DNA of 14,500 nucleotides from Rickettsiales bacterium (GTDB taxonomy: Bacteria > Pseudomonadota > Alphaproteobacteria > Rickettsiales > UBA1997): NCBI GenBank assembly GCA_947505885.1, contig CANNMN010000013.1, forward strand, positions 1 through 14,500. The letters run 5' to 3'. How positions within the stretch are numbered: position 1 is the stretch's first letter; each line of letters starts with the position of its first letter. Of the stretch, positions 1 to 6,089 are shown in pieces. A program made the translations under genes and the position numbers. Below the pieces are notes generated by a model that saw only the letters and a list, made by a program, of their open reading frames with translations, ran no database searches and was not told the DNA's origin.

Positions 1-1537
1 AAACCGAATCGGGCAGGGGATCGAGTTTGATTACGCCTGTGTTCATGCAGCAATGACCTTGTCTGAAGCTGGTTACGAAACGATCATGATTAACTGTAAT
101 CCAGAAACCGTTTCTACAGATTACGATACTTCAGATCGTCTCTATTTCGAGCCAATGACCCCGGAACATGTCATTGAAGTAATTCGTAAAGAGCAAACTA
201 ATGGAAAATTAGTTGGCGTGATTGTGCAATTTGGCGGACAAACTGCGCTTAAACTTGCGCGTCATCTTAATGCTGCAGGTATTCCAATCATTGGCACCAG
301 TTATGATAAAATTGATCTTGCTGAAGATCGCGAGCGTTTCCAAAGACTGCTTCAAGAAATTAATTTGGTGCAGCCAGAAAATACGATTTGCCACAAGCTT
401 TCTGAAATTGAAGGCGCGGTCAAAAAAGTAGGTTATCCGGTGGTGCTTCGTCCAAGTAACGTTCTTGGTGGTCGTGCGATGGAAATTATTTACAACAAAA
501 CCAATCTCGACAAATACATTAAAGTTCACGGACGTTTCATTTTAGATGGCCCAATTTTGGTCGATAAATTTTTGGATGATGCAGTTGAGATCGACGTTGA
601 CGCACTTTGTGACGGTAAAGATGTCTTTGTTGCAGGCATCATGCAGCACATCGAAGAAGCAGGAATTCATTCTGGTGATTCTGCTTGCTCACTTCCCCCT
701 TATTCGCTTTCAGAAAAGATGATTGCCGAGGTTAAGGCCGCAACAATCAAGCTTGCACGAGCTATTGATGTTGTTGGTTTGATGAATGTGCAATTCGCAG
801 TCAAAGCAGAAAAACTTTATATTATTGAAGTAAACCCGCGCGCTTCACGAACTGTTCCATTCGTTGCAAAAGCTACAGGCATCAATATCGCTAACATTGC
901 CTCGCTTTTGATGGTCGGTAAAAAACTTTCTGAATTCAAATTGGAAAAGGCAAAAAATTACAGCAAAGATTACTTCGCAGTAAAAGAAGTTGTTTTGCCA
1001 TTTGCCCGCTTCGCCAATGTTGATACGCTGCTCGGGCCTGAAATGAAATCGACTGGTGAAGTGATGGGAATCGACAAAACTTTTGAACTAGCATTCTTTA
1101 AATCACAACTTGCCGCAGGAAATAAATTTAAAACTTCAAAAGGTAATGTTCTTATTTCTGTAGAGCCGCAAAGCAAAAATTCTGAACTTGTTCGAATCAT
1201 CAAAAAATTTCAGAAAAAAGAATTCGGAATTTATGCGACCTCTGGAACTGCTTCATTCCTGACTGAAAATGGAATCAAAAATGTTAAGACAGTTAACAAA
1301 GAACAAGATTCTGGCTATACCGTAATCGATTTAATCAAAGAGAGAAAAATCGATGTGGTGATTAATACCAGCTTCGGATCTGAGTCTGCCATTCGCAGCT
1401 TTGGCATGCGTCGCGCGGCTTTGATGAATCGTGTTTTCTACATCACTACAATTTCTGCGGCGAAATGTTTTTCTGATTCGATTCAGAATCTGAAAGACGA
1501 AAAAGATTTCGAAGTTTTTGCAATTCAAAAATTATAA
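1..1537 (+). CDS. carB: Carbamoyl-phosphate synthase large subunit, 3' part (5' end outside window)
   Basis: CarB makes carbamoyl phosphate from bicarbonate, ATP and ammonia supplied by the small subunit CarA, feeding pyrimidine and arginine synthesis in the cytoplasm. The frame is already open at base 2 and reads NRIGQGIEFDYACVHAA before the first internal ATG at 53, so this is a gene cut by the window edge and not a start at 53. About 511 of the usual ~1,070-1,080 residues are visible. They cover the second (carbamate-phosphorylating) ATP-grasp half, with NCNPETVSTDYDTSDRLYFEP, GGQTALKLA, EDRERF, RPSNVLGGRAMEI, HSGDSACSLP and the metal/ATP-binding IIEVNPRASRTVPF. The C-terminal MGS-like allosteric domain follows, with YATSGTASFL and VVINTSFG. 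The frame is intact to TAA. No terminator hairpin follows it. The family assignment is essentially certain. Confidence 0.98.
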   Translation, partial: NRIGQGIEFDYACVHAAMTLSEAGYETIMINCNPETVSTDYDTSDRLYFEPMTPEHVIEVIRKEQTNGKLVGVIVQFGGQTALKLARHLNAAGIPIIGTSYDKIDLAEDRERFQRLLQEINLVQPENTICHKLSEIEGAVKKVGYPVVLRPSNVLGGRAMEIIYNKTNLDKYIKVHGRFILDGPILVDKFLDDAVEIDVDALCDGKDVFVAGIMQHIEEAGIHSGDSACSLPPYSLSEKMIAEVKAATIKLARAIDVVGLMNVQFAVKAEKLYIIEVNPRASRTVPFVAKATGINIANIASLLMVGKKLSEFKLEKAKNYSKDYFAVKEVVLPFARFANVDTLLGPEMKSTGEVMGIDKTFELAFFKSQLAAGNKFKTSKGNVLISVEPQSKNSELVRIIKKFQKKEFGIYATSGTASFLTENGIKNVKTVNKEQDSGYTVIDLIKERKIDVVINTSFGSESAIRSFGMRRAALMNRVFYITTISAAKCFSDSIQNLKDEKDFEVFAIQKL

Positions 1538-1592
1538 GACCCTTCCTTGACAACGTGAGATGCGAAAATAATTTCCTCGCGACTTTAAAATC

Positions 1593-1621
1593 TTGAAATT
1601 CGATGGTTTTCTTGTTGTAAA
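1593..1621 (+). promoter_or_regulatory. Probable sigma70-type promoter of tRNA-His
   Basis: TTGAAA (1593-1598) and TGTAAA (1616-1621) are separated by 17 bases. The -10 box ends six bases before G1628, the first base of the tRNA (G-1). The -35 matches consensus at five of six positions and the -10 at four of six. The spacing and location are what a tRNA promoter would show. This is inferred from sequence only. Confidence 0.4.
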
Positions 1622-1627
1622 TCTTTT

Positions 1628-1705
1628 GGCAGGCGTAGCTCAGTTGGTTAGAGCGCCAGGTTGTGGTTCTGGAGGTCGCGGGTTCGATCCCCGTCGCTTG
1701 CCCCA
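1628..1705 (+). tRNA. tRNA-His, anticodon GTG
   Basis: The cloverleaf can be drawn completely. The acceptor stem pairs GCAGGCG (from 1629) with CGCTTGC (1695-1701), including one G-T pair. The D stem is GCTC/GAGC. The anticodon stem is CCAGG/TCTGG with loop TTGTGGT, giving anticodon GTG at 1663-1665. The T arm is GCGGG/CCCGT around TTCGATC. The base before the acceptor is G (1628, G-1) and the discriminator is C73 (1702), the histidine identity pair. CCA (1703-1705) is encoded in the gene. It lies between carB and timA and has its own plausible promoter. Confidence 0.97.
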
Positions 1706-1731
1706 TGTCTCTCGACTTCGGTTGAGAGACA
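1706..1731 (+). terminator. Stable stem-loop just after tRNA-His
   Basis: An 11-bp stem with one G-T pair (TGTCTCTCGAC against GTTGAGAGACA) closes a TTCG loop inside a C-G pair, the very stable cUUCGg tetraloop. It starts on the base after the tRNA CCA and ends 18 bases before the timA ATG. No T-run follows, so it may be a weak terminator, a 3' processing or stabilising structure for the tRNA precursor, or part of a timA leader. Confidence 0.45.
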
Positions 1732-1737
1732 CACAGT

Positions 1738-1743
1738 TATTAT
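1738..1743 (+). promoter_or_regulatory. Possible -10 box placing the timA start at its ATG
   Basis: TATTAT matches the -10 consensus at five of six positions and ends six bases before the timA ATG (1750). Transcription from it would start on or next to the ATG, giving a leaderless mRNA. No good -35 is seen. The match is easy to obtain by chance in AT-rich DNA; the recurring spacing in other genes of the window is what makes it worth listing. Confidence 0.25.
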
Positions 1744-1749
1744 AAATTC

Positions 1750-2445
1750 ATGGACATTCTCTTCTTTGCCGTTCTGGCTTTCTTTATTTTTTTTAAACTC
1801 AGCAAACAGTTTGGAAAAATTGACGAAGAAGAAAAAAAACAAATTGAAGAGAAGCTAACACAGATGCGCGCAGTGCAAGAGCAAATCGTCGCACAAGTGA
1901 AACAACAGGAAAAAGTTGCTAATGAAAAAATTGTTGGTGCGAGCTCAACTTCGATAGCAAATAAAGAAGAAGAAAAAATTTTATCCGAGCTCAACAACGC
2001 TACAAAAGAAAATCTTATTTCTATTTTGCAGCGTTGTAACGTCACCGCAGAATTTTTTATTTCTGGGGCAAAATACGCTTTTGAAATGGTGCTTAAAGCC
2101 TTTGTTAGCGAAGATTTAACAACGTTAAAATTTTTACTCGCTGAAAATATTTTTACTGGATTTGAAGCGGCAATTAATCAGCGCAAAGCAGAAGAAAAAA
2201 CAATTACGACTAATCTGATTTCAATCAAAGAAACGAAAATACTTTCCGCAGCGATTTTGGAAGATACAGCTTCGATTGTGGTTAAATTTGTCTCAAAACA
2301 AATCAACTACGTCGTAGATAAAGACGGAAATATTGTTACTGGTAGAAAAGATGAAATTAGTGAAGTAACCGATATTTGGACATTCAAACGAGATGTCACT
2401 TCAGCTAATCCAAATTGGTTAATTTCCGCAACTAACTTTGACTAA
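1750..2445 (+). CDS. timA: TimA/Tim44-family membrane-associated protein
   Basis: This 231-aa protein has a short hydrophobic N-terminal segment (residues about 2-16, DILFFAVLAFFIFFK). A charged coiled-coil-like stretch rich in Glu, Lys and Gln follows (about 24-62), and then a Tim44-like domain (about 90-231). The Tim44 fold is suggested by FISGAKYAFEMVLKAF, LKFLLAENIFTGFEAAINQR, and the final WTFKRD with NWLISAT. Mitochondrial Tim44 recruits Hsp70 to the import channel; alphaproteobacterial TimA is its bacterial relative, thought to sit at the inner membrane, with its exact role unsettled. ATG 1750 has no Shine-Dalgarno sequence but supplies the expected membrane anchor. The stop codon lies one base before the acnA ATG, which implies co-transcription and translational coupling. 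Confidence 0.82.
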   Translation: MDILFFAVLAFFIFFKLSKQFGKIDEEEKKQIEEKLTQMRAVQEQIVAQVKQQEKVANEKIVGASSTSIANKEEEKILSELNNATKENLISILQRCNVTAEFFISGAKYAFEMVLKAFVSEDLTTLKFLLAENIFTGFEAAINQRKAEEKTITTNLISIKETKILSAAILEDTASIVVKFVSKQINYVVDKDGNIVTGRKDEISEVTDIWTFKRDVTSANPNWLISATNFD

Positions 2446-2446
2446 A

Positions 2447-5110
2447 ATGCCTAACTTCATTGAAACTTCTGTAATCGATCTCGTAGTTAGAAAATTCAAC
2501 TTTTTCTCTCTGCCACAAGCGGCAAAAAAACTGAATCGCGACATCTCAAAATTACCCTTCAGCTTAAAAATTTTACTCGAGAATTTAGTTAGAAATTTTG
2601 ATGGAGACGTAGTCAAAGAAGAGCATCTTCTGGCGGTAATAGATTCAGTAAAAAATTCAGAAAAAAGAATTGAAATCGCTTTTTCTCCAGCGCGAGTTTT
2701 GATGCAGGATTTCACCGGAGTTCCTGCTGTAGTTGATTTAGCAGCAATGCGGGACGCGGTAAAAAAAATGGGCAAAGATCCAAAAAAAATTAACCCTTTA
2801 GTTGCAGTTGACTTAGTAATTGACCACTCAGTGCAAGTTGATTTCGCCGGCGACAAAAATTCTCTCAAGCAAAATGTTGACCTCGAATTCGAAAGAAATT
2901 TCGAGCGTTATGAATTCCTAAAATGGGCACAAAAATCCTTTGATAATTTTCGTGTTGTTCCACCCGGAATGGGAATTTGTCACCAAGTTAATTTAGAAAA
3001 CTTGGCCCATATTGCTTGGAGCGCGGGAAATAAAAAAGAATCTTTAGCTTACTTCGACACTGTGGTTGGCACGGATAGTCATACCACAATGATTAACGGT
3101 CTTGGTGTTCTCGGTTGGGGCGTTGGTGGAATTGAAGCAGAAGCGGCAATGCTTGGCCAGCCAGTCTCAATGCTCATTCCGGAAGTAATCGGTTTCAAAC
3201 TTACGGGCAAATTACAGTCTAATATTACTGCAACCGACTTGGTTTTGACCATCACGCAAATTCTGCGCAAAAAAGGTGTAGTCGGAAAGTTTGTAGAATT
3301 TTTTGGTGAAGCCATTGCGACCCTTTCTCTGGCTGATCGTGCAACAATCGCCAATATGGCTCCAGAATATGGAGCGACCTGCGGTCTCTTCCCAATCGAC
3401 AACACAACAATCGATTACATGCGCCTGACTTCTCGCAAAGAAGAAGTAGTTGCACTCGCACAAGAATATGCAAAAGAGCAGGGCGTTTTTGTTGAGGATT
3501 ACAAAAATTATTCTCCTACTTTTAGTGAAGTAGTTGAGCTAGATATTTCAAGCGTTCGCCCAAGTTTGGCCGGCCCAAAACGCCCACAGGACAAAGTGTT
3601 TTTGGAAGATGTTTTTCACTCTTACGACGCTTTTCAAAAAGAGCTCGGTTTGCCGATTCATGAAAATAAATTTTTAATTCCTGAGCTAAATACTGATTTA
3701 GCTGACGGAGATGTGGTGATTGCGGCAATTACTTCTTGCACCAATACCTCCAATCCTTCTGTTTTAATGGCCGCAGGATTGCTAGCGAAGAAGGCGGTGG
3801 AAAGAGGTTTGAAAGTTAAGGGCCATGTTAAAACTTCATTGGCTCCAGGATCGCAAGTAGTTACTGAATATTTAACTGAGTCGGGATTGCAAAATTACCT
3901 TGATCAACTTGGTTTTAACGTAGTTGGTTACGGTTGTACAACCTGCATTGGCAACTCCGGACCTCTTCATTCGCAAATCGAAGAAACTATAAAAAATAAA
4001 AACCTTGTGGTTGGTGCCGTTCTCTCAGGCAACCGCAATTTTGAAGGTCGCGTCCATCCTTTAGTGAAAGCTAATTATCTCGCTTCCCCGCCATTAGTGG
4101 TTGCTTACGCCTTAGCTGGAACTTTGAAAATCAACCTTGCGCAAGATCCGATTGGCACTGACATGAAAGGCGAAAAAGTTTTCTTAAAAGACATTTGGCC
4201 AAGCAAAGAAGAAATTAACGAAATCGAAAAAAAGCATCTGCATCGCGACACTTTTGGTAAAAAATATTCTGATTTATTCAGCGGCGGAGAGGATTGGCAG
4301 CGCATTCAGGTTGAACAATCTGACACTTACGCTTGGAATGAAAAGAGTACTTACATTCGTTTGCCAAATTTCTTCGATGATTTGAATCGTGACAACGCCA
4401 CCGAAATTAAGGCAGCGCGCGTGTTGGCAATTTTTGGGGACTCAATCACGACAGATCACATTTCGCCCGCAGGAAACATTTCTGCTACTTCTCCAGCCGC
4501 TGCTTACTTGAGCGCCAAAGGGGTCGAGAAAAAAGATTTCAATTCTTATGGCGCACGTCGCGGCAATCACGAAGTAATGATGCGAGGTACTTTCGCCAAC
4601 ATTCGTATCAAAAATGAAATGCTCGGCGGAGTTAAAGAGGGTGGCTTTACTAAAGATTCTAAAGGAGAGGTGGTTTCGATTTACGACGCAGCTATGTCAT
4701 TCAAAGAAAAAAATACTTCTTTAGTGATTTTTGCTGGCAAGGAATATGGCACCGGATCTTCACGTGACTGGGCAGCAAAAGGCACATTTTTGCTTGGAGT
4801 TAAAGCCGTGGTCGCAGAAAGTTTCGAAAGAATTCATCGTTCAAATTTAATCGGAATGGGAGTTCTACCTTTAATTTTCAAAGCGGGTGAAAGCCGTAAA
4901 ACACTTGGTTTAACAGGTGACGAAGTAATTGATGTCTTAGGAGTCACTTCTAGCATCCTTCCGAAACAAGACATAGTTTGTATCATCACTAAATCAGACG
5001 GCTCTAAACGCGAAGTCACATTAGTTTGCGGCATCGACACCGGTAATGAAGTTGAATATTTCAAGCGTGGCGGAATTCTCCAATACGTAATCAATCAAAT
5101 TTCAAACTAG
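2447..5110 (+). CDS. acnA: Aconitate hydratase A
   Basis: Aconitase interconverts citrate and isocitrate through cis-aconitate in the TCA cycle, using a [4Fe-4S] cluster in the cytoplasm. With ATG 2447 the protein is 887 aa, close to E. coli AcnA (891). The three cluster cysteines are present: one in TSCTNTSNPS (about residue 431) and two in GYGCTTCIGNSGPL (about 497 and 500). Other family motifs are GTDSHTTMINGLGVLGWGVGGIEAEA, GDSITTDHISPAGNI and the swivel-domain GKEYGTGSSRDWAAKG. An in-frame TTG at 2438 would add three residues and overlap timA by eight bases; ATG one base after the timA stop is preferred. The preceding bases contain no Shine-Dalgarno, so coupling to timA translation is likely. 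hpf begins seven bases downstream. Confidence 0.97.
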   Translation: MPNFIETSVIDLVVRKFNFFSLPQAAKKLNRDISKLPFSLKILLENLVRNFDGDVVKEEHLLAVIDSVKNSEKRIEIAFSPARVLMQDFTGVPAVVDLAAMRDAVKKMGKDPKKINPLVAVDLVIDHSVQVDFAGDKNSLKQNVDLEFERNFERYEFLKWAQKSFDNFRVVPPGMGICHQVNLENLAHIAWSAGNKKESLAYFDTVVGTDSHTTMINGLGVLGWGVGGIEAEAAMLGQPVSMLIPEVIGFKLTGKLQSNITATDLVLTITQILRKKGVVGKFVEFFGEAIATLSLADRATIANMAPEYGATCGLFPIDNTTIDYMRLTSRKEEVVALAQEYAKEQGVFVEDYKNYSPTFSEVVELDISSVRPSLAGPKRPQDKVFLEDVFHSYDAFQKELGLPIHENKFLIPELNTDLADGDVVIAAITSCTNTSNPSVLMAAGLLAKKAVERGLKVKGHVKTSLAPGSQVVTEYLTESGLQNYLDQLGFNVVGYGCTTCIGNSGPLHSQIEETIKNKNLVVGAVLSGNRNFEGRVHPLVKANYLASPPLVVAYALAGTLKINLAQDPIGTDMKGEKVFLKDIWPSKEEINEIEKKHLHRDTFGKKYSDLFSGGEDWQRIQVEQSDTYAWNEKSTYIRLPNFFDDLNRDNATEIKAARVLAIFGDSITTDHISPAGNISATSPAAAYLSAKGVEKKDFNSYGARRGNHEVMMRGTFANIRIKNEMLGGVKEGGFTKDSKGEVVSIYDAAMSFKEKNTSLVIFAGKEYGTGSSRDWAAKGTFLLGVKAVVAESFERIHRSNLIGMGVLPLIFKAGESRKTLGLTGDEVIDVLGVTSSILPKQDIVCIITKSDGSKREVTLVCGIDTGNEVEYFKRGGILQYVINQISN

Positions 5111-5117
5111 TTAAAAT

Positions 5118-5735
5118 ATGCAAATACGCGTCATTGGAGCACACACAGATATTGGTCAATCACTGACTCAATATGTCCAAGAAAATTTAACTAAAGCGGT
5201 CAAAAAATATTTTGATCACGCGGTAAGTGCCGAAGTGCATTTCGCCAAAGATGGTCACATTTTTAAAGTAACCTTGATTGTAAATGAAGGTGTTAAAGGT
5301 GGAATCGTAGTTAAGTCTGACGGCGAGGCTGGAGACGCTTACGGAGCATTCAACGAAGCTTGCGAGCGTTCAGCAAAGCAGTTGAGTCGCTACAAACGTA
5401 AAATTAAAAATTACCGTCGTTACGGCGCAGGATTAAAATCACTTGAGCCAAATTACAAAGCTCTTGATGCTACTAAATACGTGCTTCCTCCACTTAATTA
5501 CGATGTATTCGCCGAAATGGAAAGCGAAGAAGTTGAAGAAAAAATCGATGAGTCACACAAAATTGTTGCTGAAAAAACCACTGAAATCGAAGAGCTTTCG
5601 ATTGACGAGGCAATTATGAAAATGGATCTGGCAAACCTTCCAGCTCTCGTCTTCATTAACAGTAAGAATAAGCGTATAAACGTGGTTTATCACAGAAAAG
5701 ATGGCAACATCTCTTGGATAGATCCGCAAGTTTAA
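5118..5735 (+). CDS. hpf: Ribosome hibernation-promoting factor, long form
   Basis: HPF binds the 30S subunit in stationary phase or stress and, in its long form, pairs 70S ribosomes into inactive 100S dimers. The 205-aa length fits the long class. Residues 1-103 form the S30AE (RaiA/YfiA) domain, beginning MQIRVIGAHTDIGQSL and ending in a basic RYKRKIKNYRRYG segment. An acidic linker follows (about 134-160, rich in Glu), then a C-terminal dimerisation domain (about 160-205) with LANLPALVFINSKNKRINVVYHRKDGNISWIDPQ. It starts seven bases after acnA and is followed 37 bases later by rpsU, so one transcript probably carries a TCA enzyme, a hibernation factor and a ribosomal protein. No Shine-Dalgarno is visible before the ATG. 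Confidence 0.94.
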   Translation: MQIRVIGAHTDIGQSLTQYVQENLTKAVKKYFDHAVSAEVHFAKDGHIFKVTLIVNEGVKGGIVVKSDGEAGDAYGAFNEACERSAKQLSRYKRKIKNYRRYGAGLKSLEPNYKALDATKYVLPPLNYDVFAEMESEEVEEKIDESHKIVAEKTTEIEELSIDEAIMKMDLANLPALVFINSKNKRINVVYHRKDGNISWIDPQV

Positions 5736-5755
5736 TTAATTTTTAGCATAGACCA

Positions 5756-5764
5756 AAAGGGGGT
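5756..5764 (+). promoter_or_regulatory. Strong Shine-Dalgarno sequence of rpsU
   Basis: AAAGGGGGT can pair over nine bases with the canonical anti-Shine-Dalgarno (complement AAAGGAGGT), with one G-U wobble. The GGGGG core ends nine bases before the rpsU ATG. It is the only convincing Shine-Dalgarno sequence upstream of any gene start in this window. Confidence 0.75.
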
Positions 5765-5772
5765 AAATTAAA

Positions 5773-5970
5773 ATGGAAGTTTCAGTTCACGGTAAGTCAA
5801 ATCTCGAAATGGCGATTCGTACTTTTAGAAAAAAATCTCAAAGAGAAGGCGTCGTTAAAGAGGCCAGAAGAAGAAAAGCTTTCGAAAAACCTTCAGAAAA
5901 AATTAAAAGAAGAGTCGATGAAAGTGTTGCCAGAAGAAAGAAGGCAAGAAATGGTGAAATCGTTTTCTAA
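5773..5970 (+). CDS. rpsU: 30S ribosomal protein bS21
   Basis: bS21 sits on the 30S platform next to the 3' end of 16S rRNA, close to where the Shine-Dalgarno helix forms. The 65-aa product has the family shape: a short N-terminal strand (MEVSVHGKSN), then LEMAIRTFRKKSQREGVVKE and a very basic helical tail with ARRRKAFEKP and KIKRRVDESVARRKKAR. Length and composition fit alphaproteobacterial S21. The start is fixed by a strong Shine-Dalgarno nine bases upstream. It is the last gene of the timA-acnA-hpf-rpsU run and is followed at once by a set of hairpins and a T-run. Confidence 0.95.
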   Translation: MEVSVHGKSNLEMAIRTFRKKSQREGVVKEARRRKAFEKPSEKIKRRVDESVARRKKARNGEIVF

Positions 5971-5975
5971 CGATT

Positions 5976-6068
5976 CTGTCATCCTTAAATTTCATTAAGG
6001 CCGAGAGATTCTTGAGGTAATGCTCAAGAATCTCTCGGTTCAAGCCTTTTGACAGCGAGGCGTTTTTT
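5976..6068 (+). terminator. Multi-hairpin terminator/attenuator-like region after rpsU
   Basis: Several helices can form here. A perfect 16-bp stem (6001-6016 with 6023-6038) has a six-base loop GTAATG. A small hairpin pairs CCTTAA (5983-5988) with TTAAGG (5995-6000). AAGGC (5997-6001) can pair with GCCTT (6044-6048), and CTGTCA (5976-5981) with TGACAG (6050-6055), extending the structure outward. GCCT (6044-6047) can instead pair with AGGC (6058-6061), directly before GTTTTTT (6062-6068), as a small intrinsic terminator. The last option is incompatible with the AAGGC/GCCTT helix. At minimum this ends the rpsU transcript; the alternatives could also tune read-through into the next gene. Confidence 0.7.
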
Positions 6069-6077
6069 ATTTCCCTG

Positions 6078-6083
6078 CATAAT
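6078..6083 (+). promoter_or_regulatory. Possible -10 box of the thioredoxin/NHL gene
   Basis: CATAAT matches the -10 consensus at five of six positions and ends six bases before ATG 6090, so transcription could begin on the start codon. A perfect TTGACA occurs at 6049-6054, but the 23-base gap is too long for a normal sigma70 promoter. No Shine-Dalgarno precedes the gene. Confidence 0.25.
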
Positions 6084-6089
6084 TTTCCA

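Noticed and set aside
1547..1574. Perfect -35 TTGACA at 1547-1552 as a second tRNA promoter
   Set aside because: No acceptable -10 lies 16-18 bases downstream; the promoter at 1593-1621 fits better.
1446..1858. Open frames on both strands across the tRNA-His gene
   Set aside because: They run through the tRNA and the ends of carB and timA; one gives the GIEPATS-like peptide commonly seen when tRNA genes are translated.
2438..2446. TTG start for acnA
   Set aside because: It adds only three residues and overlaps timA; an ATG sits nine bases later, directly after the timA stop.
3079..3473. Three overlapping minus-strand frames inside acnA
   Set aside because: They are shadows of a strongly conserved coding sequence with no motifs of their own.
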